A DNA stretch of 64,000 nucleotides. It comes from Blastobasis lacticolella. Its lineage: Eukaryota > Arthropoda > Insecta > Lepidoptera > Blastobasidae. The notes beneath the pieces are model-generated. The model worked only from the letters and a program-made list of their open reading frames with translations, was not told where the DNA came from and did not search any database. Shown piece after piece: positions 10,979 to 20,259 of this stretch. Made by a program: the position numbers and the translations under genes. The stretch lies in assembly GCA_905147135.1 (NCBI GenBank), contig LR990064.1, positions 13,348,001 to 13,412,000 of the forward strand, given 5' to 3'. How positions within the stretch are numbered: position 1 is the first letter of the stretch; every line of letters begins with the position of its first letter.

Positions 10979-11413
10979 ACAGGGTGTCCATAAAGTACAT
11001 TCACTAGATTTTAATATTTTTGGAAAGTGCAGCAAAACTACACGATATTGTTGTTATACTTTTTTGTCTATTTTTTCACTCAGTTTACATCCTGTTGAAT
11101 GCATGTGGTGAGTCTTGGCACAAGTTTATGCATTTCTCGTTGAACTTTTCCGCCAGCTCCGAAATAAGGAAAGATGTAATTTTAGTACCTATCTAATAGT
11201 AATTATTAAATTCTACTCATGTTTGAATTCAAGAAGGTGAATATTAAATTTGAATAGCTGAAAAAATACCTAGCAACACTATTTACGTACTAGGATTTAA
11301 GCATTTAGGTTGCAGGCAACAAACATGCAGAACAGCAGATGCGTTGTCACTGTGAGGACTAAGATGAAATGCGTCATGCCTGTATTTGCACTGGCTTATT
11401 TTATGGACACCCC
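10979..11413. repeat. Inner inverted-repeat piece containing a family F fragment
   Basis: cagggtgtccataaa near 10979 is mirrored by tttatggacacccc near 11400. The family F match lies at about 11281-11395 (gcgttgtcactgtgaggact). It may be a MITE related to the outer 4.8-kb element, later mixed with family F sequence. Confidence 0.5.
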
Positions 11414-12089
11414 ACGTACTAGGCGCAATATTAAGGAGGTCTAAATAATCCGTTTTGTATTTTTTGGTTTCGAGGGTTCTGTACAAAAAAATATTGTAAT
11501 CAATTATGATTTTAATTCAAAAGGTTCATTCATAGTTTTTACGAAAGTGCACCACCACCTAACTAATAGCAAAGTAGTCTTATTCAAATTACTGTAGCAT
11601 ATTAATGTAGCAAACTCTAATTAATGTAACATCTTTGTCTTTTTACGAGTTTGCTTTCTCATGTCATGTCTGTCAGTCATGTTTCAGTGTCGCGTAGGTA
11701 ATCGTACCTATCGTTTTCACGAACATTTCTTATCAACTAAAATTAACTTAATGATTCTTAGTTGATGGAGCTTTACCTGTAAATATCCCATGCTTCACCC
11801 AATTGGAGAACCTAGGTCAACTAGGTGGAGCACGGACCCAAACACAATTTTAGAAATTACTGTCTAGGTTACTGTCATTGTACCAAACTACCCGATAAAA
11901 TCGTGATAAGCAAATGTAGGCCATCGCCATAAGGATTATTATTAAGCCCACAGTTGGATTCGCTTGAGACTCACTTTAACAAATAAAAAAAAAATCAACA
12001 TTATGGTGCAACTACCAGGAGAACATAAAACGAGAGAACATAAAAGGCGAAATATGTTAGACCCCTAAAACACGGATCCCTAAGTACGA

Positions 12090-12420
12090 ATCCTTTTGCA
12101 CGTGCCGTCAAGGTCAAGGCCGGCGCCGGAGCTGTGGCGGCGCTTTTGACATCAAAATAGAAACTGAAAGCTACAAAATCTAAAAATAGAATACTTTGGC
12201 GGGCCGTTCTTTATTTTGTGGTTTGACCCACGGCGCGACTTCCATTGACGAAATTTGCCTACTTTCGCGTCGTATTCGTTCATTCGGTTTTTAGCTTTTC
12301 GCGTGACCGAAATGATTGTTGCGTTGTAGTTGTAGGATACCTAAGTACCTATTGTGAAGATAACTGTGATAAGAGTGTTAACGATGTGAACGAATGATTT
12401 ATAGCTTTAGGTACCAGTAT
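12090..12420. other. GC-richer island inside the 4.8-kb block, no repeat match
   Basis: The interval around 12120-12300 is clearly GC/CpG-richer than its surroundings (ggccggcgccggagctgtgg and following). It matches none of the repeats in this window. It resembles a promoter or 5' exon, but I see no start codon leading to a recognisable protein. It could be a captured or relict promoter. Confidence 0.35.
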
Positions 12421-13062
12421 TAACGTAGTCTTGTCTGTGTTCAGCGTTCAACGTTTAAGTATTGTGATAATCATTATTCTGTGTATGAATGCAAGCTAGC
12501 AGTAGGCCAAACACCATAGTACCTACCTATTTACGTATTGCATAGCAACCAGAGCCTGCGTAGTGTTGTGTATCTGTGTGTATGGAGTGTACCTACCTAG
12601 CTACGCTACGATACGAGTGCAAGCTTACTTGATAGTTAATACCTATCAGTCATCCGAGCCACAAGAAAGCAAGAAAGTATGGCACCTGACGCTGTTTGTT
12701 TTCATAAAATAACTTTAAAAAGGTACGTACCTACATGCTTTAAAGGTCTAGGTTCTAGCTAGACTTTAAGATATGCTACCTAGCTAGTACCTAATAGTAA
12801 CGTTAGGAGGTTCTTTTCCGACGGGCAATAGGCAGAAAAGACAACGCTTTTATCTGTTCATGAAAACATGTAGGTATTTAGTAAAACCTGTCTGTAATCT
12901 GTTTCAACAAAACTAGTCTCATAAGTGGTTCCCTACGCTACGTAGGTCCCTAGATGAGTGAACCATTTTAGTAGGACATAGTACCTACTTATTTGTGTAG
13001 AACGATTTATCAATTGAACGAATTCTGTTTTAGTTATGTAGCTATCTTTAGTATGTTTTTCA

Positions 13063-14092
13063 AGAACGTTGGTGGCTGGGCGGTTGAGTATCCGACGTAA
13101 GCGAGAGAGGTGCCGGGTTCGAATCCCGCTGTGGCAATGTACCAATGACTCTTTTCTGAGTTCAGTGGCGTTACTGTCATACAAGCCCAAAAGCCGGGCT
13201 TGCCTTATAAAAATAATTATCGATAAAAAATCAAAGATAATGCGAGCGCGAAGTATTTAAAGTTCGCGCTCCTAATGCATTTCAAACTGCCGCGCCGCAA
13301 AGCAGCGCCATCGTGCGCCCAGGTTACGAAACACGATCCGAACGCACACGCAAGTTGAGGAAATTGAGACTCGGTCAGTCATCTCGCTCGCACGCGCTGG
13401 CTTGTAAGCGGGCTTTGATTCCGGCCGGTATGTCTCTTTCTTACATATGAAAACTGTCCTATAATGAGATATAACTATACGTTTGTTTATATGGTAAATT
13501 GTACGAGACTTTAAGCCCTGCATGCGTTTGAAGTTGTACACGGATCTTTGAAATTGGCAACTTCGCGCATGCGCAGTAGGTACGTTTGTTGAATGCTGTA
13601 ATACGTACCAACTTCACTATTGTTTTGTTTGAGCCGTTTGGGCGGATAAGTAATTAGTTTTTTGTTGTGTTTGTGTTGTGTTTTGTAGTAAAAGTGATTT
13701 AATTAGATTGATTAACAATAGACGAAGTAGAGTCCCTTGTGATGGTTTAAAATGTGCACAAGTTTTGATTTGCATGGAAAAGGTAAAGTTTATAATCATT
13801 TCTCAGAAAATAACAAATTATTTCCGTAATGTGGCAAGGGGATGGATTTATTTTTAATAACCGTAAAAACTACACAAACTTCATCTCTCGGCTTGCCTTA
13901 CTCTGAACCCCTAGGCACGCCACTGTCTGAGTTATGTACATTAGTTGAAATTAACCGATGCTCCTATGGTGAGGGAAACATCATGATGAAATCTGCAAAT
14001 TCTGGCAACTGAAATTGTAACCATGATCCAATCGAGTCAGGTTCCCCTAGTAGCAGGGTCATGGAGGTCAGATGGTAGTCGCTCCACTGTAA
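13063..14092 (+). repeat. SINE-A split by a hAT-type element
   Basis: The head (13063-13162, with B box gggttcgaatcccgc) and the body (13926-14092) form one SINE-A once the insert at 13163-13925 and one TCTGAGTT copy are removed. Confidence 0.93.
13163..13925. mobile_element. Non-autonomous hAT-type transposon (763 bp, 8-bp target duplication)
   Basis: The termini are CAGTGGCGT and ACGCCACTG, inverted. They are flanked by TCTGAGTT at 13155-13162 and 13926-13933, exactly the 8-bp duplication expected of hAT transposons. The intact SINE-A around it confirms both borders. It encodes no transposase. Inside are a 9-bp-stem hairpin (gagcgcgaa at 13244, ttcgcgctc at 13263) and a gcgcatgcgc palindrome near 13564, the known NRF-1-type site in animals. 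Confidence 0.93.
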
Positions 14093-14126
14093 CAAATTCT
14101 TTTCTCTCCACAAAATTATTAGACTA

Positions 14127-14441
14127 TGGTCCATGATCTAGGATTTGGCAGATTAGGTAATTAATTGCAGTGGAGCGACTGCCATCTGACATTCCTGGCT
14201 CCTAACCCTGCTACCAAGGGAACCTGACCAGATTGGATCATGGTTACTTACACATTCAGTCGTCTGAACTGAATGTGTAAGTTTCATCACGATGATTTCC
14301 CTCACCGTAAAAGCATCGGTTAGTATTCAGCTACTGTGCATAACTTAGAAAAGAGTTAGTGGTACATGGCGGCAGTGGGATTCGAACCCGGTACCTCACG
14401 CGTACGAGTCGGATACCGCAACCTTAGGCCACCGACGCTCC
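14127..14441 (-). repeat. SINE-A, reverse, tail-to-tail with the previous one
   Basis: A near full-length reverse copy ends with gattcgaacccggtacctc and the ggccaccgacgctcc head. Confidence 0.88.
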
Positions 14442-14539
14442 GACTATTTAAGCATACCTACCTATCGAAAATAATTAGTGTAGGCAAGTTCCTAGTTAAT
14501 TTGGTAGAGCCTATTCATAAGTAGGTAACATTTAGTACG

Positions 14540-15000
14540 ACGCCTGGTAGTAAGATGAAGGAGGTTGGTTTGTTTTGATATGAATGGCACGAGGTTATTA
14601 CTCGTCCTTATGGTGTGTACACACTCAACGTACGCCAACGAAGGGCTGTCGGCCGAATTATTTGGACTTCTAAGGTCTAATACTTGCATTTCGTGGTCAA
14701 GCAAACGATCTTTGGGAGTTTTGGGAACCGATTCGGGCTCGTATTTGCACGTTTGTTTGTTGGCCTTCGGTATCCGCCCAAACTGCGATTGGATGATTAC
14801 TTCTATCCGTTTGATGTTACCGCCACGCTGCACTGCGGATTGCCGGCTGGCACACGCCAACGGACAATCGTTAGTCGAAACTGGTGCGCGTCACACATCG
14901 CCCGGTGTGTACGCAGCATTAGGCTCCTGGTAGTAGGCTTGAGGAGGTTGCTTTGTTTCGATAGGGGTCGCACGAGGTTATTAACCTGTTTTTTATATGA
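14540..15000. repeat. Imperfect direct repeats about 380 bp apart
   Basis: cctggtagtaagatgaagga near 14543 and cctggtagtaggcttgagga near 14927 begin related stretches, both reaching gcacgaggttatta. The interval also contains related gtgtgtac segments. Long frames open on both strands here do not resemble any protein. Confidence 0.5.
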
Positions 15001-15182
15001 TCATCAACTTGAAATAGAGCTGCGCTTCAACGTAGTCGATATGGTTATTTATCTTTAAAAATTAATTTTTTTTATTAAAATTAAAATTCAATGTCCGGAT
15101 AAAATGAAGTCGTCAGTGCACTCTTTGAAAGCTCTACTTTAACACCCTTTCGGCTTTATACATGTATTATGAAACACCCTGT

Positions 15183-15365
15183 ATAACACAGACGCTTCCC
15201 GCCGTCTGTCCCTATGTATCTATGTACGTTTATATCTTTTAAACTACGCAACGGATTTTAATGCGGTTTTCAACAATAGATAGAGTGACTAGAGGCAGGT
15301 CTTTAAGCAAAAAAAGGGAAGAAGAAGAGAAGGAGTACGCGAATGAAGTCGCGCCAAGTCCACTA
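15183..15365 (-). repeat. Helitron-like family H copy abutting the 4.8-kb block
   Basis: In reverse it carries the family strings agcgactt/gcccgccgtctgtcc, ttaatgcggttttcaacaat and gcgaatgaagtcgcgcc, and ends near agtccactagt. It starts right at the outer border of the TIR block. Confidence 0.5.
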
Positions 15366-15421
15366 GTATTAAGTATATTAAACTCTTATGTCTTACAACT
15401 TAATGCGCTTTTTACATATTC

Positions 15422-15648
15422 CTAAATTCAGTGACTGAATTCAGAAACAAAAAGCGTGAGAGCAAATCAAAGTGGAATGTATTGCTCATGGAATAAGGTC
15501 CATTTTTGTATCTCGGATTTTTTAAAAGCGGAGCGACGCGTGGCTACGTGATAAGTGATACAAAAGTGGACCTTATTCTATGAGCAATACATTCCACTTT
15601 GATTTGCTCTCACGCTTTTTGTTTCTGAATTCAGTCACTGAATTTAGG
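15422..15648. mobile_element. Foldback element M5 with ~90-bp inverted arms
   Basis: The left arm (ctaaattcagtgactgaa and on, to about 15510) is nearly the exact reverse complement of the right arm (about 15560-15648), with a loop of about 50 bp. A diverged second copy lies at 62170-62368. It encodes nothing. Confidence 0.85.
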
Positions 15649-15826
15649 TATGTGTAATAAGCGCATAAGCAAGTTACGTACTTGTTACAAAAATAACGAA
15701 TACCCAATCGACACAGTCGGATAAAAAAAATATTCTGCATATGTATATTCAAAAACATTGCCGTGAAGCCGGTAAAGGCATGACGTCACCTGGCGGCGCC
15801 ACGCCACAGCGCCAACACAATATGAA

Positions 15827-16480
15827 ACTTCATACAACCGTGCAATGGTATCCAAAACCAGTATAAGATGGGCTGGCGTCTCTATAGACTCGCATGGTAA
15901 TGTTAGGTCCGTTTATACTGGTTTTTCTAGATTGGCATGGTAGTCTTGTTTAGCCAACACATGAGTAAAGAAACGGTATAGAGAAAAGACTTCATACAAC
16001 CGTGCTATGGTATCAAAACCAGTGTAAGATGAGCCAGAGTCTCTATAGACACGCATAGCAATGTTAACTCCGTTTATACTGTTTATTTTCTAGATTGACA
16101 TGGTATTCTTGTTTAGCCAACACATGAGTAAAGAAACGGTATAGAGACAAAACTTCATACAACCGTGCTATGGTATCCAAAACCAGTGTAAGATGAGCTA
16201 GCGGCTCTATAGACTCGCATAGCAATGTTAGCTCCGTTTATACTGGTTTATTCTAGATTGGCATGGTAGTCTTGTTTACCCAACAGATGAGTAAAGAAAC
16301 GGTATAGAGACAAAACTTCATACAACCGTGCTATGGTATATAAAACCAGTGTAAGATGAGCCAGAGTTGTTGTAATGTTAGCTTCTTTTATACTGGTTAT
16401 GGTAGGTTGATATGCTAGTCTTCTGTTTTGCCAACATATGCGTAAAGAAATGGCATTGAGACAAAAATTCATACAGATAA
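15827..16480. repeat. Tandem array, four units of ~162 bp
   Basis: Units start at acttcatacaaccgtgc: 15827, 15989, 16152 and 16315 (spacings 162, 163, 163). A decayed fifth start lies near 16466. Each unit carries ccagtgtaaga-type and tttatactggtt-type segments that are partly inverted to each other. The last unit is the most diverged. No similar sequence occurs elsewhere in the window. Confidence 0.92.
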
Positions 16481-16689
16481 TTCTTCCATTGTATTATTTA
16501 ACAAATGTTTGTTACCCAATTTAGAATTTAAAGGCGTGACAAATGATTGCAATACAAATATAAGATGCCTGAGTAATTTGTAAAAAATATTTTCTCGTAA
16601 AAAATATCCTTACTAAATTTAAAAAGCGAAAGTTTGTAGCCATGTTTGGCTGTTTGTTACTAATTCGCGCAAAAAAGTACTGATCAAAG

Positions 16690-16970
16690 GATTTTGAAGA
16701 AAGCCTAGCCTTACTAGTGGACTACGAGACGCTTACGGTGCGACTTCGTTCGCGTACCTACACCTACTTAACCCCAATCTACCTTTTTTTCTTCTTTACA
16801 AACTTTCCTTTTAAATTAGGTACTCTATCTATTATTAAAAGAAAGAAAGAAAGAAGAAATTTATTACACGTAGACACCACGACACGATAATAAGGTACAA
16901 TAACAACAAAAAATAACAAGAAAAAGAGCGTAAAAAAAATATGTCATAAAATAAAAAAGAAAAATAATAA
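16690..16970. repeat. Helitron-like piece and LINE tail with (GAAA)n
   Basis: 16715-16790 has a family H end (ctagtggactacgag, cgacttcgttcgcgt). 16838-16960 is a retroelement 3' tail (aaagaaagaaagaag, then tttattacacg) with a relative at 39803-39950. Confidence 0.55.
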
Positions 16971-17019
16971 TAAATGTACCGATCTACAGTTAAACTATTC
17001 CCAGTGGCATTGTTTAAAC

Positions 17020-17580
17020 TCCGTGTCGCGGCTTCCAGTGCAACCGCATATTGAAAACTGCATTAAAATCCGTTTCGTAGTTGTTTTTTTTTATGTCATA
17101 CGGTAGGCAAGCAGGCAAGCGGACCACCTGATGGAAAGTGGTCACCACTGCCTATAGACATTAGCAACACCAAGAGTATCGCCAATGCGTTGCCCACCTC
17201 TGTAGCACGTTGCTCTGGCAGCAAAACGCGCAAATGCCCCTCCACTGCCAAAGCCACGGTTCCCCAAATCCCCACCCCATGGAGCACTGGAGACCTTACT
17301 CACCGGCAGAAACACAATACTATTTAAAAGAGTATTGTTTAGCTGCGGTATTCTGTAAGGTGGAGGTACTTCCCCAGTCGGGCGGCTCCAATTCGAACGG
17401 GATACCCCGCTATGCCCTACCTCTCTTAAAACTAAAGTTTATAGACCTAAGCGTACGATACATACAGACAGACGTCGGGAGGCATCTAGACTATTATAAC
17501 TTCTTCCAAAATTCAATGTGGCTCCCGCGGGAGTGTGTCTGGTACGTTATAGCCTAATTTTACGCGGACGAAATTTATTA
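17020..17580. repeat. Helitron-like family H copy split by a D element
   Basis: aaaatccgtttcgtagtt at 17066 breaks at a poly(T) run. The family H sequence resumes at about 17432 (gtttatagacctaagcgtac). The insert 17082-17426 is a D element in reverse. Confidence 0.7.
17082..17426 (-). repeat. D-type SINE, full length
   Basis: In reverse it runs from poly(A) through the shared LINE tail (gtggtcaccactgcctatag region) to the head (gtcgggcggctccaattcg, then gggataccccgctatgcc). The distal ~90 bp match the 3' end of the LINE at 5850-6249. This suggests a SINE using that LINE's machinery. Confidence 0.8.
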
Positions 17581-18339
17581 AAAGCCAGTCATTAACAAAA
17601 CTGCAAAATGTTTTCTTTATTAAATTCTATAACTCCTATAAATTCTTATGGCAACCCTATCGAAATAGTTACAAACGTTCCCTTTGCCTCTGTTCCGTGT
17701 GACGCCAATGTGCTTCATGGAATCTCCTCTCTCGCTCTGGCGCCGCTGTGTGCGAAAAGGACGCACAGAGCAAGGGATCGGTAAAGAGAATGCATGGGTT
17801 GATCCCCCCAGCGGAGATGTGTACGTTACGGGGTGGCCGTGTGGGGGAATTTCGGCGTAGTTGGTAGGATTTTTCTGCTGAAATTAGGAATAAATAATTC
17901 CAACGTATCAATATGCGAGGTAGGTCTATACCTCGACTAGTCGACTATTCGAGGAAACTGAATGTGTGAAGTTGACGAAGTCGGTAATTAGCCGTGTTTC
18001 TATTTTCTGACGTGTCGTTTGACATAAAAAAAAATATTTATATATGTTTTGTCCATATTATATTAGTATCAAAGGTATTATTAACTAGGCTAGTATCTTT
18101 GCAAATGAATTACATTATTAAATACAAAATAAATGTCAGTAAAATTATATCTAAATAAATGCCAATATTGCAATTATGCTGATGATTCTCATAGTAACAC
18201 AAACAAATTAAGAAAACGACTAAATTGTTTCCTCGATTGTATGTACGCTACTTGAGAGTGCCCGACTTCTTCGCGGTTATGCGAGCGTGTGAGCTTCATT
18301 TTGGACTAGACTAAGGTGTTTCAATAACAGCATACTATA
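17581..18339. other. Intergenic, nothing recognised
   Basis: AT-rich sequence with short open frames that resemble no protein. No repeat shared with the rest of the window was noticed. Confidence 0.5.
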
Positions 18340-19149
18340 ACTTATTTTAATTTCTGTGTATTTAATTTGTAATATGAGGCTTTTACCTAGAATAAAAGTT
18401 TATTATTATTATAACCACACAATTATAGGTAATCCTACATTCAATACCTATACGAGGTTACACACACATTACTCTAAGCAACCCACCCAAACTGAACCAC
18501 ATAAAATCGTACGAAAGCTTTATCTGCAAAATTTGAAGCGCACAACTGGCAACACAGTGCGATCGCCGGTCGGTCCGTGGCAGGCGGTCGCGTCGCGCTC
18601 ACTCCCGCCAACGCCACGGCGTTCGAACACCACAATATAATAGCGAAAACACGCCTTGCTGAACCAAAAGTCTATTGTTAAAGCCAAGACACCGCAGCCG
18701 AGTCATTGTGCCAAGGATTCCAACGCGCACGTCCGAGACCAGTGTTTTGATAACATTTTTACGCCAGCCGCGAACAGTTTTACATCGATCTTCAATAGGC
18801 AATGTTTATAGTGCGAATCCGCCGCCGAGATTGTGCTGGCAAGTGTTGTGCCGTGAAAAATATGACCCCAGTGCACTATACGGATGCAGTGACGTGATTT
18901 AGAAAAAAACTCCGTTCCCTAACGAAGCTTCTGTGCAATATATGTGTTCCAGTCTCGAAGCGTTCGATTCCGCTCCCAAAACTCAAAAATAGTTACCGTG
19001 TGGCGTGATGCTTACGAAATCGGCCAGTTATTTGTGTGAACTATAAAAAAAATAACGCGTTCTCGACTCCACGCGAGAGGAAGCCGTAGAACTCGCGGCC
19101 CACTGTGTAGTTTATTGTTTATGTGTCGGCGGATTAGTCAACAAATACA
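18340..19149 (+). promoter_or_regulatory. Probable promoter and 5' UTR region of CPES
   Basis: The sequence changes from AT-rich to clearly GC/CpG-richer at about 18530-18860, just upstream of the CPES start, with no recognised repeat. This is the expected place for promoter and 5' UTR. No TATA box or clear initiator stands out, so the transcription start is not assigned. Several ATGs precede the main start, including short ORFs at 19008-19046 and 19121-19153. Confidence 0.45.
19008..19046 (+). promoter_or_regulatory. Upstream ORF in the CPES 5' region (12 codons plus stop)
   Basis: ATG at 19008 is followed by 11 sense codons and TAA at 19044-19046. It is a possible translational control element if transcription starts upstream of it. 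The peptide matches nothing I recognise, and short ORFs like this can arise by chance. Confidence 0.25.
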
Positions 19150-19153
19150 ATGA
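19121..19153 (+). promoter_or_regulatory. Upstream ORF whose stop overlaps the CPES start codon
   Basis: ATG at 19121 opens ten codons (MCRRISQQIQ) and ends in TGA at 19151-19153. This shares bases with the CPES ATG at 19150-19152 in an ATGA arrangement. The uORF start has a T at -3 (weak context) and the CPES start has an A. The geometry would suit leaky scanning or termination-reinitiation. Function is inferred. Confidence 0.35.
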
Positions 19154-20259
19154 TGTGGCCATCATCGCAGGCGAGCAAAGTACTGACTCTGCTGCTGTTC
19201 TTGATCCTGATATACTGCTTATGCATGGACACGTTCCTGTTTCTCAGGATACAGAAGTATAAGCTGGATACCTTCGATGTAGCGGTAGAGTCTAACTCCT
19301 CGACGGTGACGGCGAGAACTAGGCCGAATTACGAAGATGTCGTATGGGTGCCGTGCAGTATAAACCCGTTATGCCACCCGACCGTGAAGGCGTTAATGGT
19401 AGACCATATAAACCACTATATATATGGACCATTATGTGCGATGTTGGATTTAGCACTAGGCATATCCGATCAAATGCTCTTCCTGACACCGAACATGATA
19501 TCTTTCTTCCATGTCTTGGTGGCTGTTATCGGGGCAAAACTGCTCACTTGTCCGAACCTAGCATGGCGGCGGGTGGCCGTAGTCCTCTTCCAGATTAGAA
19601 TGTTTTTGGACGACCTAGATGGCCACGTAGCCAGAGAGAGAAAGCATATTAAAGGAGAGAGGTCGGAGGTCGGCACTCTGGGGTACTGGGTCGACGGCAT
19701 CTGTGATTTGCTCGGTGTAGTCGCCATGATGATCGGTATCCTCCTCTATCTGAAGAACAACCCTCCAAGAAGGGGTTACAAAGGCACCCCGGTTAGCACA
19801 CTGCCGTATCATCAGCTGAAGGAGATCAACTCCACTGAGGACATCGAGAAGGAGCACACAGCCGAAGTGGGGATCTCGTACAAAACCAAAGTGACTTTCC
19901 AGAGGATAATACAAGTGCTGGGCCTGTTTTCTGGGCAAATGGTGCTGTCTTCGTTAGCTTGGAACAGGTATATCGACGTATATCAGGAGTTGTTAGAGAA
20001 CTGTACAGAGTATGATGTGTTGAAGCGTGAGACTACATTTAAGTCGGCGATATTCTTTTTCGCGACAGGTCTGTGGAGGATTGTCAATCCCCATTCGTAC
20101 TTGCATCTCCTTTCCTTGGCGGTGTTCTGTGACAAGACGTGGTGTTTCCTCAAAGCGGTACATTATACCGGCTTCGTTGGCCTTATAATAGCTGTTGGTA
20201 CGTCAGAGTATTTGGTAGAAACATTTAGATCGTACGTTCTTAATACAGCCGGCCGATGA
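19150..20259 (+). CDS. CPES: Ceramide phosphoethanolamine synthase (CDP-alcohol phosphotransferase family), 369 aa
   Basis: This single uninterrupted ORF has the CDP-alcohol phosphotransferase signature D-x2-D-G-x2-A-R-x15-G-x3-D-x3-D: D154, D157, G158, A161, R162, G178, D182 and D186. In this family the aspartates bind the metal ions and the CDP-alcohol. An N-terminal hydrophobic segment (about residues 11-32) suggests a signal anchor. Further hydrophobic segments lie at about 111-133, 186-202, 252-270, 315-328 and 338-351, as expected of a multi-pass membrane enzyme. The Drosophila enzyme is known to move phosphoethanolamine from CDP-ethanolamine to ceramide in the Golgi lumen, giving the main insect sphingophospholipid. 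The start is supported by an in-frame TAG at 19135-19137, an A at -3 and a tandem ATGATG. No splice sites are needed. An ethanolamine/choline phosphotransferase is the alternative, but the long N-terminal region and the wide 15-residue spacing fit CPES better. Confidence 0.9.
   Translation: MMWPSSQASKVLTLLLFLILIYCLCMDTFLFLRIQKYKLDTFDVAVESNSSTVTARTRPNYEDVVWVPCSINPLCHPTVKALMVDHINHYIYGPLCAMLDLALGISDQMLFLTPNMISFFHVLVAVIGAKLLTCPNLAWRRVAVVLFQIRMFLDDLDGHVARERKHIKGERSEVGTLGYWVDGICDLLGVVAMMIGILLYLKNNPPRRGYKGTPVSTLPYHQLKEINSTEDIEKEHTAEVGISYKTKVTFQRIIQVLGLFSGQMVLSSLAWNRYIDVYQELLENCTEYDVLKRETTFKSAIFFFATGLWRIVNPHSYLHLLSLAVFCDKTWCFLKAVHYTGFVGLIIAVGTSEYLVETFRSYVLNTAGR

Larger units (their letters stand above)
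10353..15182. mobile_element. 4.8-kb block bounded by a perfect 32-bp terminal inverted repeat
   Basis: The left end 10353-10384 begins acagggtgtttcataata. Its exact reverse complement forms the right end at 15151-15182. Outside, TAT/ATA flanks are compatible with TA target duplication, as in Tc1/mariner-like elements, but the class is unproven. No transposase ORF was found inside. The interior holds a smaller acagggtgtccataaa-type piece at 10979, a family F fragment, a SINE-A split by a hAT element and a second SINE-A. Confidence 0.7.

Noticed and set aside
14492..14933. Overlapping 122-residue open frames on both strands
   Set aside because: Neither resembles a known protein. They lie in locally duplicated, GC-richer repeat DNA inside the TIR-bounded block.
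17210..17557. 115-residue forward open frame
   Set aside because: It lies in a reverse D-type SINE and the flanking Helitron-like DNA.
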